A stretch of DNA of 64,000 nt from Campylobacter sp. CCUG 57310 (GTDB taxonomy: Bacteria > Campylobacterota > Campylobacteria > Campylobacterales > Campylobacteraceae), in NCBI RefSeq assembly GCF_013201975.1, contig NZ_CP053845.1:1178001-1242000 (forward strand). Reading direction: 5' to 3'. The notes under the pieces were generated by a model. That model was not told the origin of the DNA and searched no databases. It was given only the letters and a program-made list of their open reading frames with translations. How positions within the stretch are numbered: position 1 is the stretch's first letter; the number at the start of each line of letters is the position of its first letter. Positions 17,259 through 24,217 of the stretch are shown in pieces. The translations under genes and the position numbers were made by a program.

Positions 17259-17961
17259 GAATTTTGATGAAATTTTAGTTACGGCGTGCGCGCTTGAGTC
17301 AAGAGGCGTAAAGCTGTATGAGAATTTGCAAAAGCAAGATGATGTCTTTGCTCAAATTTTAGCGGTTAGAAAAAGCGGTCTAACGCTTTTAGAGCAAAGC
17401 TACGGAAGCGTTAGTTATAAGGAGCAGGAATGCTTTTTTGCGCCGTCAAACGACATTCAAAGCTCGCTTATAAAAGCTCTTAATTACGAGATAGAATTAA
17501 ATGCCGCATATGAAAATTTAACTCAAAATTGCAATGATGAGGGCTTAAGAGATATATTGTTTAGACTTTGGGCCACTTCTCATAACGAATACATACCTGC
17601 TCTTAAAGCAAGGCTATGTACCGAGCTAAATGCCCAAAACAATGGCTATGCATCAAATTTCAACAAGCAAGAGTATAAAAAAGATGATTGCGATGATGAT
17701 GATAAAGATGAGTATAAAAAGCATGAATACGGCGATAAATTCGGCTTTGGCGGATTTAACGAGAACTCATTTAAAGAGATGAGTAAAATTTTAGAAAAAG
17801 TAGCCTCAGGTAGAGGATCACAAGAAGATATTGCGGCGCTTTTAAACAGTCCTCATATATCATTTTTCGGTGGGCTTGCACTAGGTGGGCTTGCCGGGGT
17901 ATTTTTAAACAACATGATAAAACAAGAAGGCAAAGAAGATGATAAACAAAACCAACAATAA
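17248..17961 (+). CDS. Ferritin-like helical protein with acidic linker and membrane-anchor tail
   Basis: This 237-residue protein has a helical N-terminal half (residues 1-130) with glutamates and histidine spaced in a ferritin-like way (ACALESRGVKLYE, ALNYEIELNAAYENL, ATSHNEY). A very acidic, lysine-punctuated linker follows (DDCDDDDKDEYKKHE), and the C-terminus is glycine-zipper hydrophobic (FFGGLALGGLAGVFLNNM). I infer a membrane-tethered iron-handling protein, but the ferritin-like reading is by pattern only. The ATG at 17248, after an AAGGA site, overlaps the previous gene. Confidence 0.65.
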   Translation: MQNENFDEILVTACALESRGVKLYENLQKQDDVFAQILAVRKSGLTLLEQSYGSVSYKEQECFFAPSNDIQSSLIKALNYEIELNAAYENLTQNCNDEGLRDILFRLWATSHNEYIPALKARLCTELNAQNNGYASNFNKQEYKKDDCDDDDKDEYKKHEYGDKFGFGGFNENSFKEMSKILEKVASGRGSQEDIAALLNSPHISFFGGLALGGLAGVFLNNMIKQEGKEDDKQNQQ

Positions 17962-17971
17962 AGGATTCAAC

Positions 17972-18298
17972 ATGGCACTACCATTTATAGCAGGAGTTGT
18001 GGCAGGCGGACTTGTCGTAGCGGCATTTAACAATAGAAAAAAAGTAAAATCGGCACTTGAGTGCGGACTTGAAAAAGGTAAAAACGTAGCAAACGAAGTA
18101 AAGGAATTTACTACAGAGAAATTTGAAAAAATTTCAAAAGACATCAAAAAAGAGGTCAAAAAAGGTAGAAAAAAAGCTGAAGCCAAAGTAGAAAAAACCG
18201 AAGAAAAAGCTCCGGCAGCAAAGAAAAAAAGAGCGCCAAGAGCTAAAAAACCGGCTGCTCCTAAAGTAGATACAACACCGGCGGCAGGCGCTGAATAA
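17972..18298 (+). CDS. Glycine-zipper membrane protein with histone H1-like Lys/Ala/Pro tail
   Basis: This 108-residue protein has three parts: an N-terminal hydrophobic segment with small-residue spacing (FIAGVVAGGLVVAAF), a charged amphipathic helix (VANEVKEFTTEKFEKISKDI), and a C-terminal low-complexity tail rich in Lys, Ala and Pro (APAAKKKRAPRAKKPAAPK). The first two resemble YtxH-type proteins; the tail resembles histone H1 and could bind nucleic acid, polyphosphate or anionic membrane. The ATG at 17972 with AAAGGA is preferred over an upstream ATG at 17939. Function unknown; part of the ferrosome-like block. Confidence 0.72.
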   Translation: MALPFIAGVVAGGLVVAAFNNRKKVKSALECGLEKGKNVANEVKEFTTEKFEKISKDIKKEVKKGRKKAEAKVEKTEEKAPAAKKKRAPRAKKPAAPKVDTTPAAGAE

Positions 18299-18603
18299 TG
18301 AACCCGCTAACTTCAACAACAAGGCTTCCTATCGATCATATGATAAGCGGAGCCTTAATCGCAGGCATAACGGTGGGCGGACTAAGCTACAACGAATACA
18401 AAAAAGGCAACATAAGCTGCAAAGAAGCGACTAAAAAAACTCTAAAGCTAGGCTTGCAAGGAGGCATAGCCGCAGCTTGTGCGATCAGTGCTTCAAATAA
18501 ACTCGTAAGAAGAAACTATATAGGTGCGGCGCTTACTACGGCAATCGGCGTAGGGACTATAGTATTAACAGAAAAATTAATAAATCCAGAGGAACAAATA
18601 TGA
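18298..18603 (+). CDS. Small two-helix membrane protein, ferrosome-like locus
   Basis: This 101-residue protein is of unknown family. Two or three hydrophobic Gly/Ala-rich segments (HMISGALIAGITVGGLSY, GLQGGIAAACAISASN, GAALTTAIGVGTIVL) are separated by short basic loops, so it probably sits in a membrane as a hairpin. The start overlaps the previous stop as TAATG, and its own stop overlaps the next start as ATGA, so the set of small proteins is made in fixed ratio. It could shape or coat an internal membrane, but this is inference only. Confidence 0.7.
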   Translation: MNPLTSTTRLPIDHMISGALIAGITVGGLSYNEYKKGNISCKEATKKTLKLGLQGGIAAACAISASNKLVRRNYIGAALTTAIGVGTIVLTEKLINPEEQI

Positions 18604-18944
18604 ACAACCCTTATATAAATTCAACTCAAACCGTAAACAAGCTAAACGATGACGGAAGCACTACTACGACGACAACGACCGTAAGAACTACGGGCATGCC
18701 AAGTGCTTTTGACAAAAGCGTAAATGGCGCATTAAAAGACTTCGTTCCTGAAAATTTTAACGCCGCTCACTTCATCAAAGGAGCTTTAATAGGCGGTGCG
18801 GTAGCTTACGTATTATCAAATGAAAAAGCTCAACAAGCGATATTCTCCGCTATCGTAAAGGGATCAAATTTGCTTCAAGCCGGATTTGAGGAGCTAAAAG
18901 AACGATTTGAAGACGTAAAGGCTGAAATTGAGTCACAAAAATAA
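18600..18944 (+). CDS. Small membrane-anchored protein with Thr-rich N-terminus, ferrosome-like locus
   Basis: This is a 114-residue protein of unknown family. It has a polar N-terminal part with a run of threonines (residues 21-27), one glycine-zipper hydrophobic segment (FIKGALIGGAVAYVL, near residues 58-72), and an amphipathic C-terminal helix (LLQAGFEELKERFEDVKAEI). The layout, membrane segment plus charged helix, is the same as in 17972-18298. It overlaps the second ATPase by 17 bp. The Thr codons are mixed (ACT/ACG/ACA/ACC), so the run is not a simple DNA repeat. Confidence 0.7.
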   Translation: MNNPYINSTQTVNKLNDDGSTTTTTTTVRTTGMPSAFDKSVNGALKDFVPENFNAAHFIKGALIGGAVAYVLSNEKAQQAIFSAIVKGSNLLQAGFEELKERFEDVKAEIESQK

Positions 18945-21009
18945 AATTCGCATCGCTCATCAAAGCAAAAACCGAGTTAGGTTTATCTGCGATGAGATCA
19001 CTTCAAACTGCGATGAAAGTTTTTTAGAAGCTCAAATTTCGGAATTTAAATACGTAAAAAGCGTAAGGCTCAATAAAAAAGCAAAGAGCATAATCGTAGA
19101 ATTTTACTCAAATTTAGACGATATAACTAAATTTTTAGAAAATTTAAAGATCAAAAACCTAACTAAAACAAAAGAAGAGCCAAGCAAGGCAGAAATCTAT
19201 AAAGCGGCTTTATCTATGGCGCTTAATCCGCTTTTGCCCGATCATAAATTTAAAGGATTAGCCACGCTTTACGCATCGGCTCCGCTTTTTAGCGAAGGTA
19301 TTAAGGAGCTTTTTAGCGAAGGTGTCACATCAAAAGTACTTGAATCCATGGCTGTTGGAGTAAGTCTTGCAAGGCGTGATTTCTTGGCGGCAAACAGTAC
19401 AAATTTGATGCTTGCGCTTGGTGAATACATGGAAGAAAGCGCAGTTCACAGAAGCGATGATTTGGTAAAAGAGCTTGCAAAGCCAAATATCGAAGAGGTC
19501 TGGGTAGAAAAGATAGAAAAAGGCAAAAAAACCCTTACGAAAGTAGCCACCCAAAGCGTAAAGATAGGTGATATCGTAGTAGTGGGTGCAGGCGAAAGTA
19601 TCGGTATAGACGGATATATAGTAGAAGGCGCGGCAAGCGTAAATCAAGTATCCATGACAGGTGAAGCCGAACCCGTGAAAAAAGAGCGCGGCGATCGTGT
19701 GATGAGCGGAACGGTAGTTGAGGATGGACGCATAAAAATTTGGGCGGAAGGAGTCGGCGAAGAGACGGCGACAGCTCGCATAAAGCAATACATCCAAAGC
19801 TCGCTTAATGAAAAATCAAGCGTCGGGCTAAAGGCTACCAAGCTTGCCGATAAGCTAGTGCCAGTAACCTTATCGCTTGCCGGTCTTTCTTATATCATGA
19901 GTAGCGACATGACTCGTGTAGCTTCAGTGCTTCAGGCTGATTACTCATGCGCTCTTAAGCTTGCAACTCCCGTTGCCTTTAAGTCAAGCATATCAAAGGC
20001 GGGTCGCAACGGAGTTCTCATAAAAGGAGCAAAGGCCATAGAGGCGCTTGCCGCTGCGGATACATTTGTATTTGACAAGACCGGCACGCTTACTTACGGA
20101 AGCTTGCAGGTAGTAGAAATCCACTCGTTTAAAGAAAACGTAAGCAAAAGCGAGCTTTTAAATTTAACGGCAAGCGCAGAGGAGCACTACTTCCATCCTG
20201 TAGCAGAAGCCATCGTAAAAGCGGCTCGCGAGATAGGATTTCACCATATCCACCATGACGAGGTTGAATTTATCGTAGCTCACGGCGTTAAGACTTATGT
20301 AGGCGGCAAGGAAGTCGTGATAGGCAGTAGGCATTTTCTTGAAGATGATGAGAAAATTTGCTTCAAAGAGCATGAAAGCATCATAAGCAACGCCATTACC
20401 AACGGACTAACCCTTCTTTACGTAGGATATGATAAAGAGCTCTTGGGCGTAATAGCCATGAAAGATACGATGAGAGAAAACGCCAAAGAAGCACTTAAGC
20501 AGCTTAAAAAAATGGGCGTAAAAGAGCTCATAATGCTAACCGGCGATATCGAAAGTAAGGCTCATCAAGTAGCAAACGAGCTTGGTATCGATAGGGTATT
20601 TGCCAACTGTTTGCCTACGGATAAGGCAAAGATCATAGAGCGCCTCAAACAAGAGGGCAAAAACGTAGCTTTCATAGGTGATGGCATAAACGATGCGCCG
20701 AGCCTTATGCGTGCAAATGTCGGTATAAGTATGCAAAAGGGTGCCGATATAGCAAAAGCCACGGCTGACATAAGCCTGCTAAAAGACGATATATACGCAG
20801 TTGTTACCGCAAAAGATATGGCAAATAAAACCATGCGACTTATAAATACGAATTTTAACGCCACGGTCGGCATCAATTCGCTTATATTAGCAGGCGCTAC
20901 ATTTGGGCTTTTAAACCCTATCGCAACTGCATTTTTGCATAACGGCACCACGATAGGACTACTTGCAAATTCCATGAAAGGCGTAAGGCTTAAAAAGGGC
21001 GATTCATAA
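18928..21009 (+). CDS. P1B-type ATPase B with SCA metal-site motif, ferrosome-like locus
   Basis: This 693-residue metal-pumping ATPase differs clearly from ATPase A. It has an N-terminal HMA-like domain with arginine motif (SKNRVRF near residue 14) and no CxxC, an actuator loop MTGEAEPVKK near residue 245, phosphorylation site FDKTGTLT with Asp383, an HP motif (YFHPVAEAIV), and GDGIND near residue 584. In the metal-binding TM the usual CPC is replaced by Ser-Cys341-Ala in DYSCALKLATP, which sets it apart from Cu/Zn pumps. It is the better match to the FezB/P1B-6 type I recall from ferrosome loci. The TTG start at 18928 follows AAAGG. Confidence 0.88.
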   Translation: MSHKNKIRIAHQSKNRVRFICDEITSNCDESFLEAQISEFKYVKSVRLNKKAKSIIVEFYSNLDDITKFLENLKIKNLTKTKEEPSKAEIYKAALSMALNPLLPDHKFKGLATLYASAPLFSEGIKELFSEGVTSKVLESMAVGVSLARRDFLAANSTNLMLALGEYMEESAVHRSDDLVKELAKPNIEEVWVEKIEKGKKTLTKVATQSVKIGDIVVVGAGESIGIDGYIVEGAASVNQVSMTGEAEPVKKERGDRVMSGTVVEDGRIKIWAEGVGEETATARIKQYIQSSLNEKSSVGLKATKLADKLVPVTLSLAGLSYIMSSDMTRVASVLQADYSCALKLATPVAFKSSISKAGRNGVLIKGAKAIEALAAADTFVFDKTGTLTYGSLQVVEIHSFKENVSKSELLNLTASAEEHYFHPVAEAIVKAAREIGFHHIHHDEVEFIVAHGVKTYVGGKEVVIGSRHFLEDDEKICFKEHESIISNAITNGLTLLYVGYDKELLGVIAMKDTMRENAKEALKQLKKMGVKELIMLTGDIESKAHQVANELGIDRVFANCLPTDKAKIIERLKQEGKNVAFIGDGINDAPSLMRANVGISMQKGADIAKATADISLLKDDIYAVVTAKDMANKTMRLINTNFNATVGINSLILAGATFGLLNPIATAFLHNGTTIGLLANSMKGVRLKKGDS

Positions 21010-21033
21010 TAAATTTTAATCTTGGGATAATTA

Positions 21034-22491
21034 ATGGATAAATTTTTAAACGATATAAACGATAAGTTGGATTTTTTAAACGGGTTTTTGTATAGCTATT
21101 TTTTAGTTATTGTTCTTATTTTTGCGGGAATTTACTTTAGCTACATCACTAGATTTGTTCAGTTTAGGATGTTTGTCGAAGCCCTTAAAGTGCTAGTTGA
21201 AAAGAAAGATAAATACAACAAATACCAAATTTCGCCGTTTCAAGCACTGATGATCTCAACCGCCTCAAGAGTAGGCATAGGCAACATCGCGGGAATTTCC
21301 GCAGCCATAGTCGCAGGCGGTCCTGGGGCGCTATTTTGGATGTTTATCATGGCGTTTTTAGGCTCGGCTTCTGCGTTTGCTGAAAGCACCCTAGCGCAAG
21401 TTTATAAGACTAAAGACAGGCTTGGGTTCAAGGGAGGTCCTGCGTATTACATCAAAAACGGACTTGGCATAAAGTGGCTTGGAAGCTTGTTTGCCGTTAT
21501 CCTGATCATTACTTACGCTTACGGTTTTAACGGACTTCAGTCATACACGATGACTTCGGCTTTTGAAATTTATTATGATCAAAGCGGAAGCGGAGTTTCA
21601 TTTCAAGACAGCCTTCTTCCGTTTGCCATCGGGATAATTTTAATGGCGTTTAGCTTCTTGCTGTTTTTCTCAAAAAGCCACGTCATAGGCAAAGTAAGCT
21701 CTTATGTAGTTCCCTTCATGGCTCTTACTTATGTAACGCTTGCTTTTATAGCTATCATCATGAATTTAGACGAAATTCCGCAAGTTATGAGGCTTATATT
21801 AGATAGCGCATTTGACTTTAAGGCGATTTTTGGAGGATTTGCAGGTAGCGTGATAGTTATCGGCATTAAGCGCGGTCTATTTTCAAACGAAGCCGGTATG
21901 GGCTCAGCTCCAAATGCAGCCGCAGCGGCACACACAAGTCATCCGGTAAAACAAGGGCTAGTGCAAGCTCTTTCGGTTTTTATCGATATGACTATCTGTA
22001 TAGCTTCAGGACTTATAGTATTATTTTCCAAGGCCTATCTTACAAAGCAACTAGCCGCAAACGGCGAGCCACTAACGGCGCTTCCGCTCATTCAAGCGGC
22101 TATGAGAGAGTATTACGGCGATATAGGGCTTCACTTTACCACGGTTGCGGTGGTGCTATTTGCGATCACTTCGCTTATAGGCAACTTCTACTACGCACAA
22201 GCGAATATGAAATTTTTAACCAAAGACAATAAACCTATGCTACTATTTAAAGCTACAGCCGTTATTATGGTATTTGTGGGCTCGCAGATGAATTTAAAAA
22301 TAGCTTGGAATATAGCAGACGTTACCATGGCATTTATGGCCACCATAAACATCATAGCGATACTTCTGCTTTCAAAGGTCGTCATGAAGGTATTAAAAGA
22401 CTATGAAAATCAACGCAAAGCAGGCGTAAATCCGGAATTTCACCCTGAAAGCCTCGGTATAGAAGGCACAACTTGCTGGAAAGGAAGATAA
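21034..22491 (+). CDS. Sodium:alanine symporter, AGCS family
   Basis: This 485-residue transporter has about ten TM helices and imports alanine, glycine or glutamine with Na+. The family signatures are visible: SRVGIGNIAGISAAIVAGGPGALFWMFIMAFLG is split across residues ~80-112, with KGGPAYYIKNGLG near residue 150 and KRGLFSNEAGMGSAPNAAAAAH near residue 285. It is only 24 bp after ATPase B and is followed, with a 1-bp overlap, by a small membrane protein, so it appears cotranscribed with the ferrosome-like genes although its own role there is not obvious. Confidence 0.92.
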   Translation: MDKFLNDINDKLDFLNGFLYSYFLVIVLIFAGIYFSYITRFVQFRMFVEALKVLVEKKDKYNKYQISPFQALMISTASRVGIGNIAGISAAIVAGGPGALFWMFIMAFLGSASAFAESTLAQVYKTKDRLGFKGGPAYYIKNGLGIKWLGSLFAVILIITYAYGFNGLQSYTMTSAFEIYYDQSGSGVSFQDSLLPFAIGIILMAFSFLLFFSKSHVIGKVSSYVVPFMALTYVTLAFIAIIMNLDEIPQVMRLILDSAFDFKAIFGGFAGSVIVIGIKRGLFSNEAGMGSAPNAAAAAHTSHPVKQGLVQALSVFIDMTICIASGLIVLFSKAYLTKQLAANGEPLTALPLIQAAMREYYGDIGLHFTTVAVVLFAITSLIGNFYYAQANMKFLTKDNKPMLLFKATAVIMVFVGSQMNLKIAWNIADVTMAFMATINIIAILLLSKVVMKVLKDYENQRKAGVNPEFHPESLGIEGTTCWKGR

Positions 22492-22790
22492 TGATAAGCG
22501 GAGAGCTTTTAAATTTAAACACGCACAGAAAGGCTGCTAAAGTCGGCATGAGCGTAACTTTAGCGACAGTTTGCCTTACTTCATTTAACCTAAAAAGCAA
22601 AGCCGCTAAAAGACTTCATGTCGCTTCAGGATGGGCTTTTGTAGGCTTTTCTTTATATCATGCGGGGCTTTATGATAATGGAATTTTTAAAAATATGATA
22701 ATAAATGCCCAAAAGAAGCAAGCCGTAGAGAAAAGACTTGCCAAAAATGCAAAGACGAAAAAGATCAAAGATGCTGATAAACGAAGCTGA
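22491..22790 (+). CDS. Small two-helix membrane protein with conserved-looking histidines
   Basis: This 99-residue protein of unknown family starts at the ATG at 22491 (AAAGGAAG upstream), overlapping the symporter stop as TAATG. Two hydrophobic segments are present (VGMSVTLATVCLTSFN and LHVASGWAFVGFSLYHAGLY); the second has a histidine at each end, a pattern seen in heme-binding membrane helices. A strongly basic C-terminal tail (KKQAVEKRLAKNAKTKKIK) would face the cytoplasm. It overlaps modD by 20 bp. Heme or iron binding is speculation from the histidines only. Confidence 0.62.
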   Translation: MISGELLNLNTHRKAAKVGMSVTLATVCLTSFNLKSKAAKRLHVASGWAFVGFSLYHAGLYDNGIFKNMIINAQKKQAVEKRLAKNAKTKKIKDADKRS

Positions 22791-23610
22791 AATTTTAGCC
22801 TACATCAACGAGGATTTGCCCTACTTTGATCTTACGACAAGTCTTCAGGATATAGACAAAAACGCTGTTTTAGAGATAAAAACAAGAGAAGATATCATCG
22901 TAAGTTGCGTTGATATCTCGGCTAAGATCGCAAATTTACTAGGATGTGAGGCTAAAATTTGCGTGCCAAATTCCAAGCAGGCAAGAGAAGGCGAAACGAT
23001 AATTAAAATTTCAGGAAGCTATAATGACGTGCATAAGGCTTGGAAACTAGCTCAAATTACGCTTGAATACGCTTGCAAAATTTCAACTTATACGAATTTG
23101 ATGGTTAAAGAAGCAAGAAAAGTAAGCGACAAATGCCAAATTTTAACCACAAGAAAGACATTTCCATTTGCCAAAAAGCTCTGCTTAAAGGCTGTCTTAG
23201 AAGGAGGCGGAGGAATTCACAGACTAAATTTAAGCGATAGCGTGCTGTTTTTTGATAATCACATTAAAGCATACGGTAGTTTTGATGATTTTTTAGCCCA
23301 AATTCCAAATTTTAAGGCTAGAGCTCCTGAAAAAAAGATCGCCGTAGAGTGTGAAAATCTTGAGAATTTCGCCAAGCTTTTAAAGGCCGGTGCAGACGTG
23401 ATTCAGTGTGACAAAATGAATATAGATGAGCTTAAAGAGGCTGTAAATTTAAAAAACAGAGCTAACTCAAATGCTATCGTTATAGCAAGCGGCGGCATAA
23501 ACGCTAAAAACATAGCTCTTTATGCGACTACCGGCATTGATGCGGTTACAACCTCGGCCGTATATACACAAGGGATGGCTGATTTAACGAGTGCATTAAG
23601 TCTGATATAA
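22771..23610 (+). CDS. modD: ModD-type phosphoribosyltransferase paralog (QPRTase family)
   Basis: This 279-residue protein belongs to the nicotinate-nucleotide pyrophosphorylase fold, subgroup ModD, known mainly from molybdate or iron/siderophore gene neighbourhoods and without an established reaction. Visible features are DLPYFDLTTSL at the N-terminus, the catalytic-type TTRKTFPFAKKLCLKAVLEGGGGIHR near residues 125-150 (conserved Lys, Arg and His), VECENLENF, and the phosphate-binding IVIASGGINAKNI near the end. The start at 22771 overlaps the previous gene. It is the last gene of the operon. Confidence 0.82.
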   Translation: MLINEAEILAYINEDLPYFDLTTSLQDIDKNAVLEIKTREDIIVSCVDISAKIANLLGCEAKICVPNSKQAREGETIIKISGSYNDVHKAWKLAQITLEYACKISTYTNLMVKEARKVSDKCQILTTRKTFPFAKKLCLKAVLEGGGGIHRLNLSDSVLFFDNHIKAYGSFDDFLAQIPNFKARAPEKKIAVECENLENFAKLLKAGADVIQCDKMNIDELKEAVNLKNRANSNAIVIASGGINAKNIALYATTGIDAVTTSAVYTQGMADLTSALSLI

Positions 23611-24159
23611 TCTATCAACACTATCTTCTACCAACTTTATTCTTATGCCTGTTATCATCTCATCGTTGCAAGATTTAATTCTATCCGAACCGTAAAATAA
23701 AATTTCTTTATTTTTAGAAACCTTATAGAGAGATAATAAAAACTCGTCAAAATCCTCTAAATTTTTATACACATGACAACTTATAATTATTTTATTATGA
23801 TTATAAAAAACGAGTGTAGAAAAACTCCTGTAACTCTCACATAGAAAGCAAATATTATCTAATGGGAATTTTTCGCCTACAAAGGTTATTAAATTTTTAT
23901 TTGTTACTACAAGTCCTTGCCTGATAAATCCCAATACATCTCTATAAACAAGCACAATAAAGGTTATACCAAGCACTACTGCACCGAATTTATGAAAAAT
24001 AGAATTTTCTATAAAAATGAAATACGAAGCTACGATAAAGAGAGTACTAAAAATAATTCTAAGAAGGGCTAAAAACCTTATGCAGCAAAGATATTCACAT
24101 ACTATCCCTTCATCACTATCAAGCTTTATGCATTCAGGAGTTTTGATAAAGTATCTCAA
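23596..24159 (-). CDS. Membrane protein with PH-like domain, function unknown
   Basis: This 187-residue protein starts at a TTG (24159, GAGGG upstream); no in-frame ATG precedes its membrane helices. A hydrophobic hairpin (LRIIFSTLFIVASYFIFI and GAVVLGITFIVLVY, residues ~33-75) is followed by a beta-rich region (GLVVTNKNLITFVG, TLVFYNHNKIIISCHV) suggesting a bacterial PH-like domain. The architecture resembles 4980-5432. It is convergent with modD, overlapping it by 15 bp. Codon use appears more AT-rich than its neighbours, by eye. Confidence 0.68.
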   Translation of the reverse strand: MRYFIKTPECIKLDSDEGIVCEYLCCIRFLALLRIIFSTLFIVASYFIFIENSIFHKFGAVVLGITFIVLVYRDVLGFIRQGLVVTNKNLITFVGEKFPLDNICFLCESYRSFSTLVFYNHNKIIISCHVYKNLEDFDEFLLSLYKVSKNKEILFYGSDRIKSCNDEMITGIRIKLVEDSVDRLYQT

Positions 24160-24217
24160 ATTTAGCCCTCAAAATCAAAACGGCGGCGCGGCCAAACAGC
24201 AATACCGCCAAATTTTA

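Noticed and set aside
18656-18700. Threonine run in the 114-residue protein as a possible phase-variable repeat
   Set aside because: The codons are mixed ACT/ACG/ACA/ACC, so there is no simple DNA repeat for slippage.
19330-19797. Long minus-strand reading frame (155 codons) inside ATPase B
   Set aside because: It is fully contained in a well-supported ATPase gene on the other strand and its product (Tyr/Cys/His-rich, no motif) looks like antisense translation of common codons.
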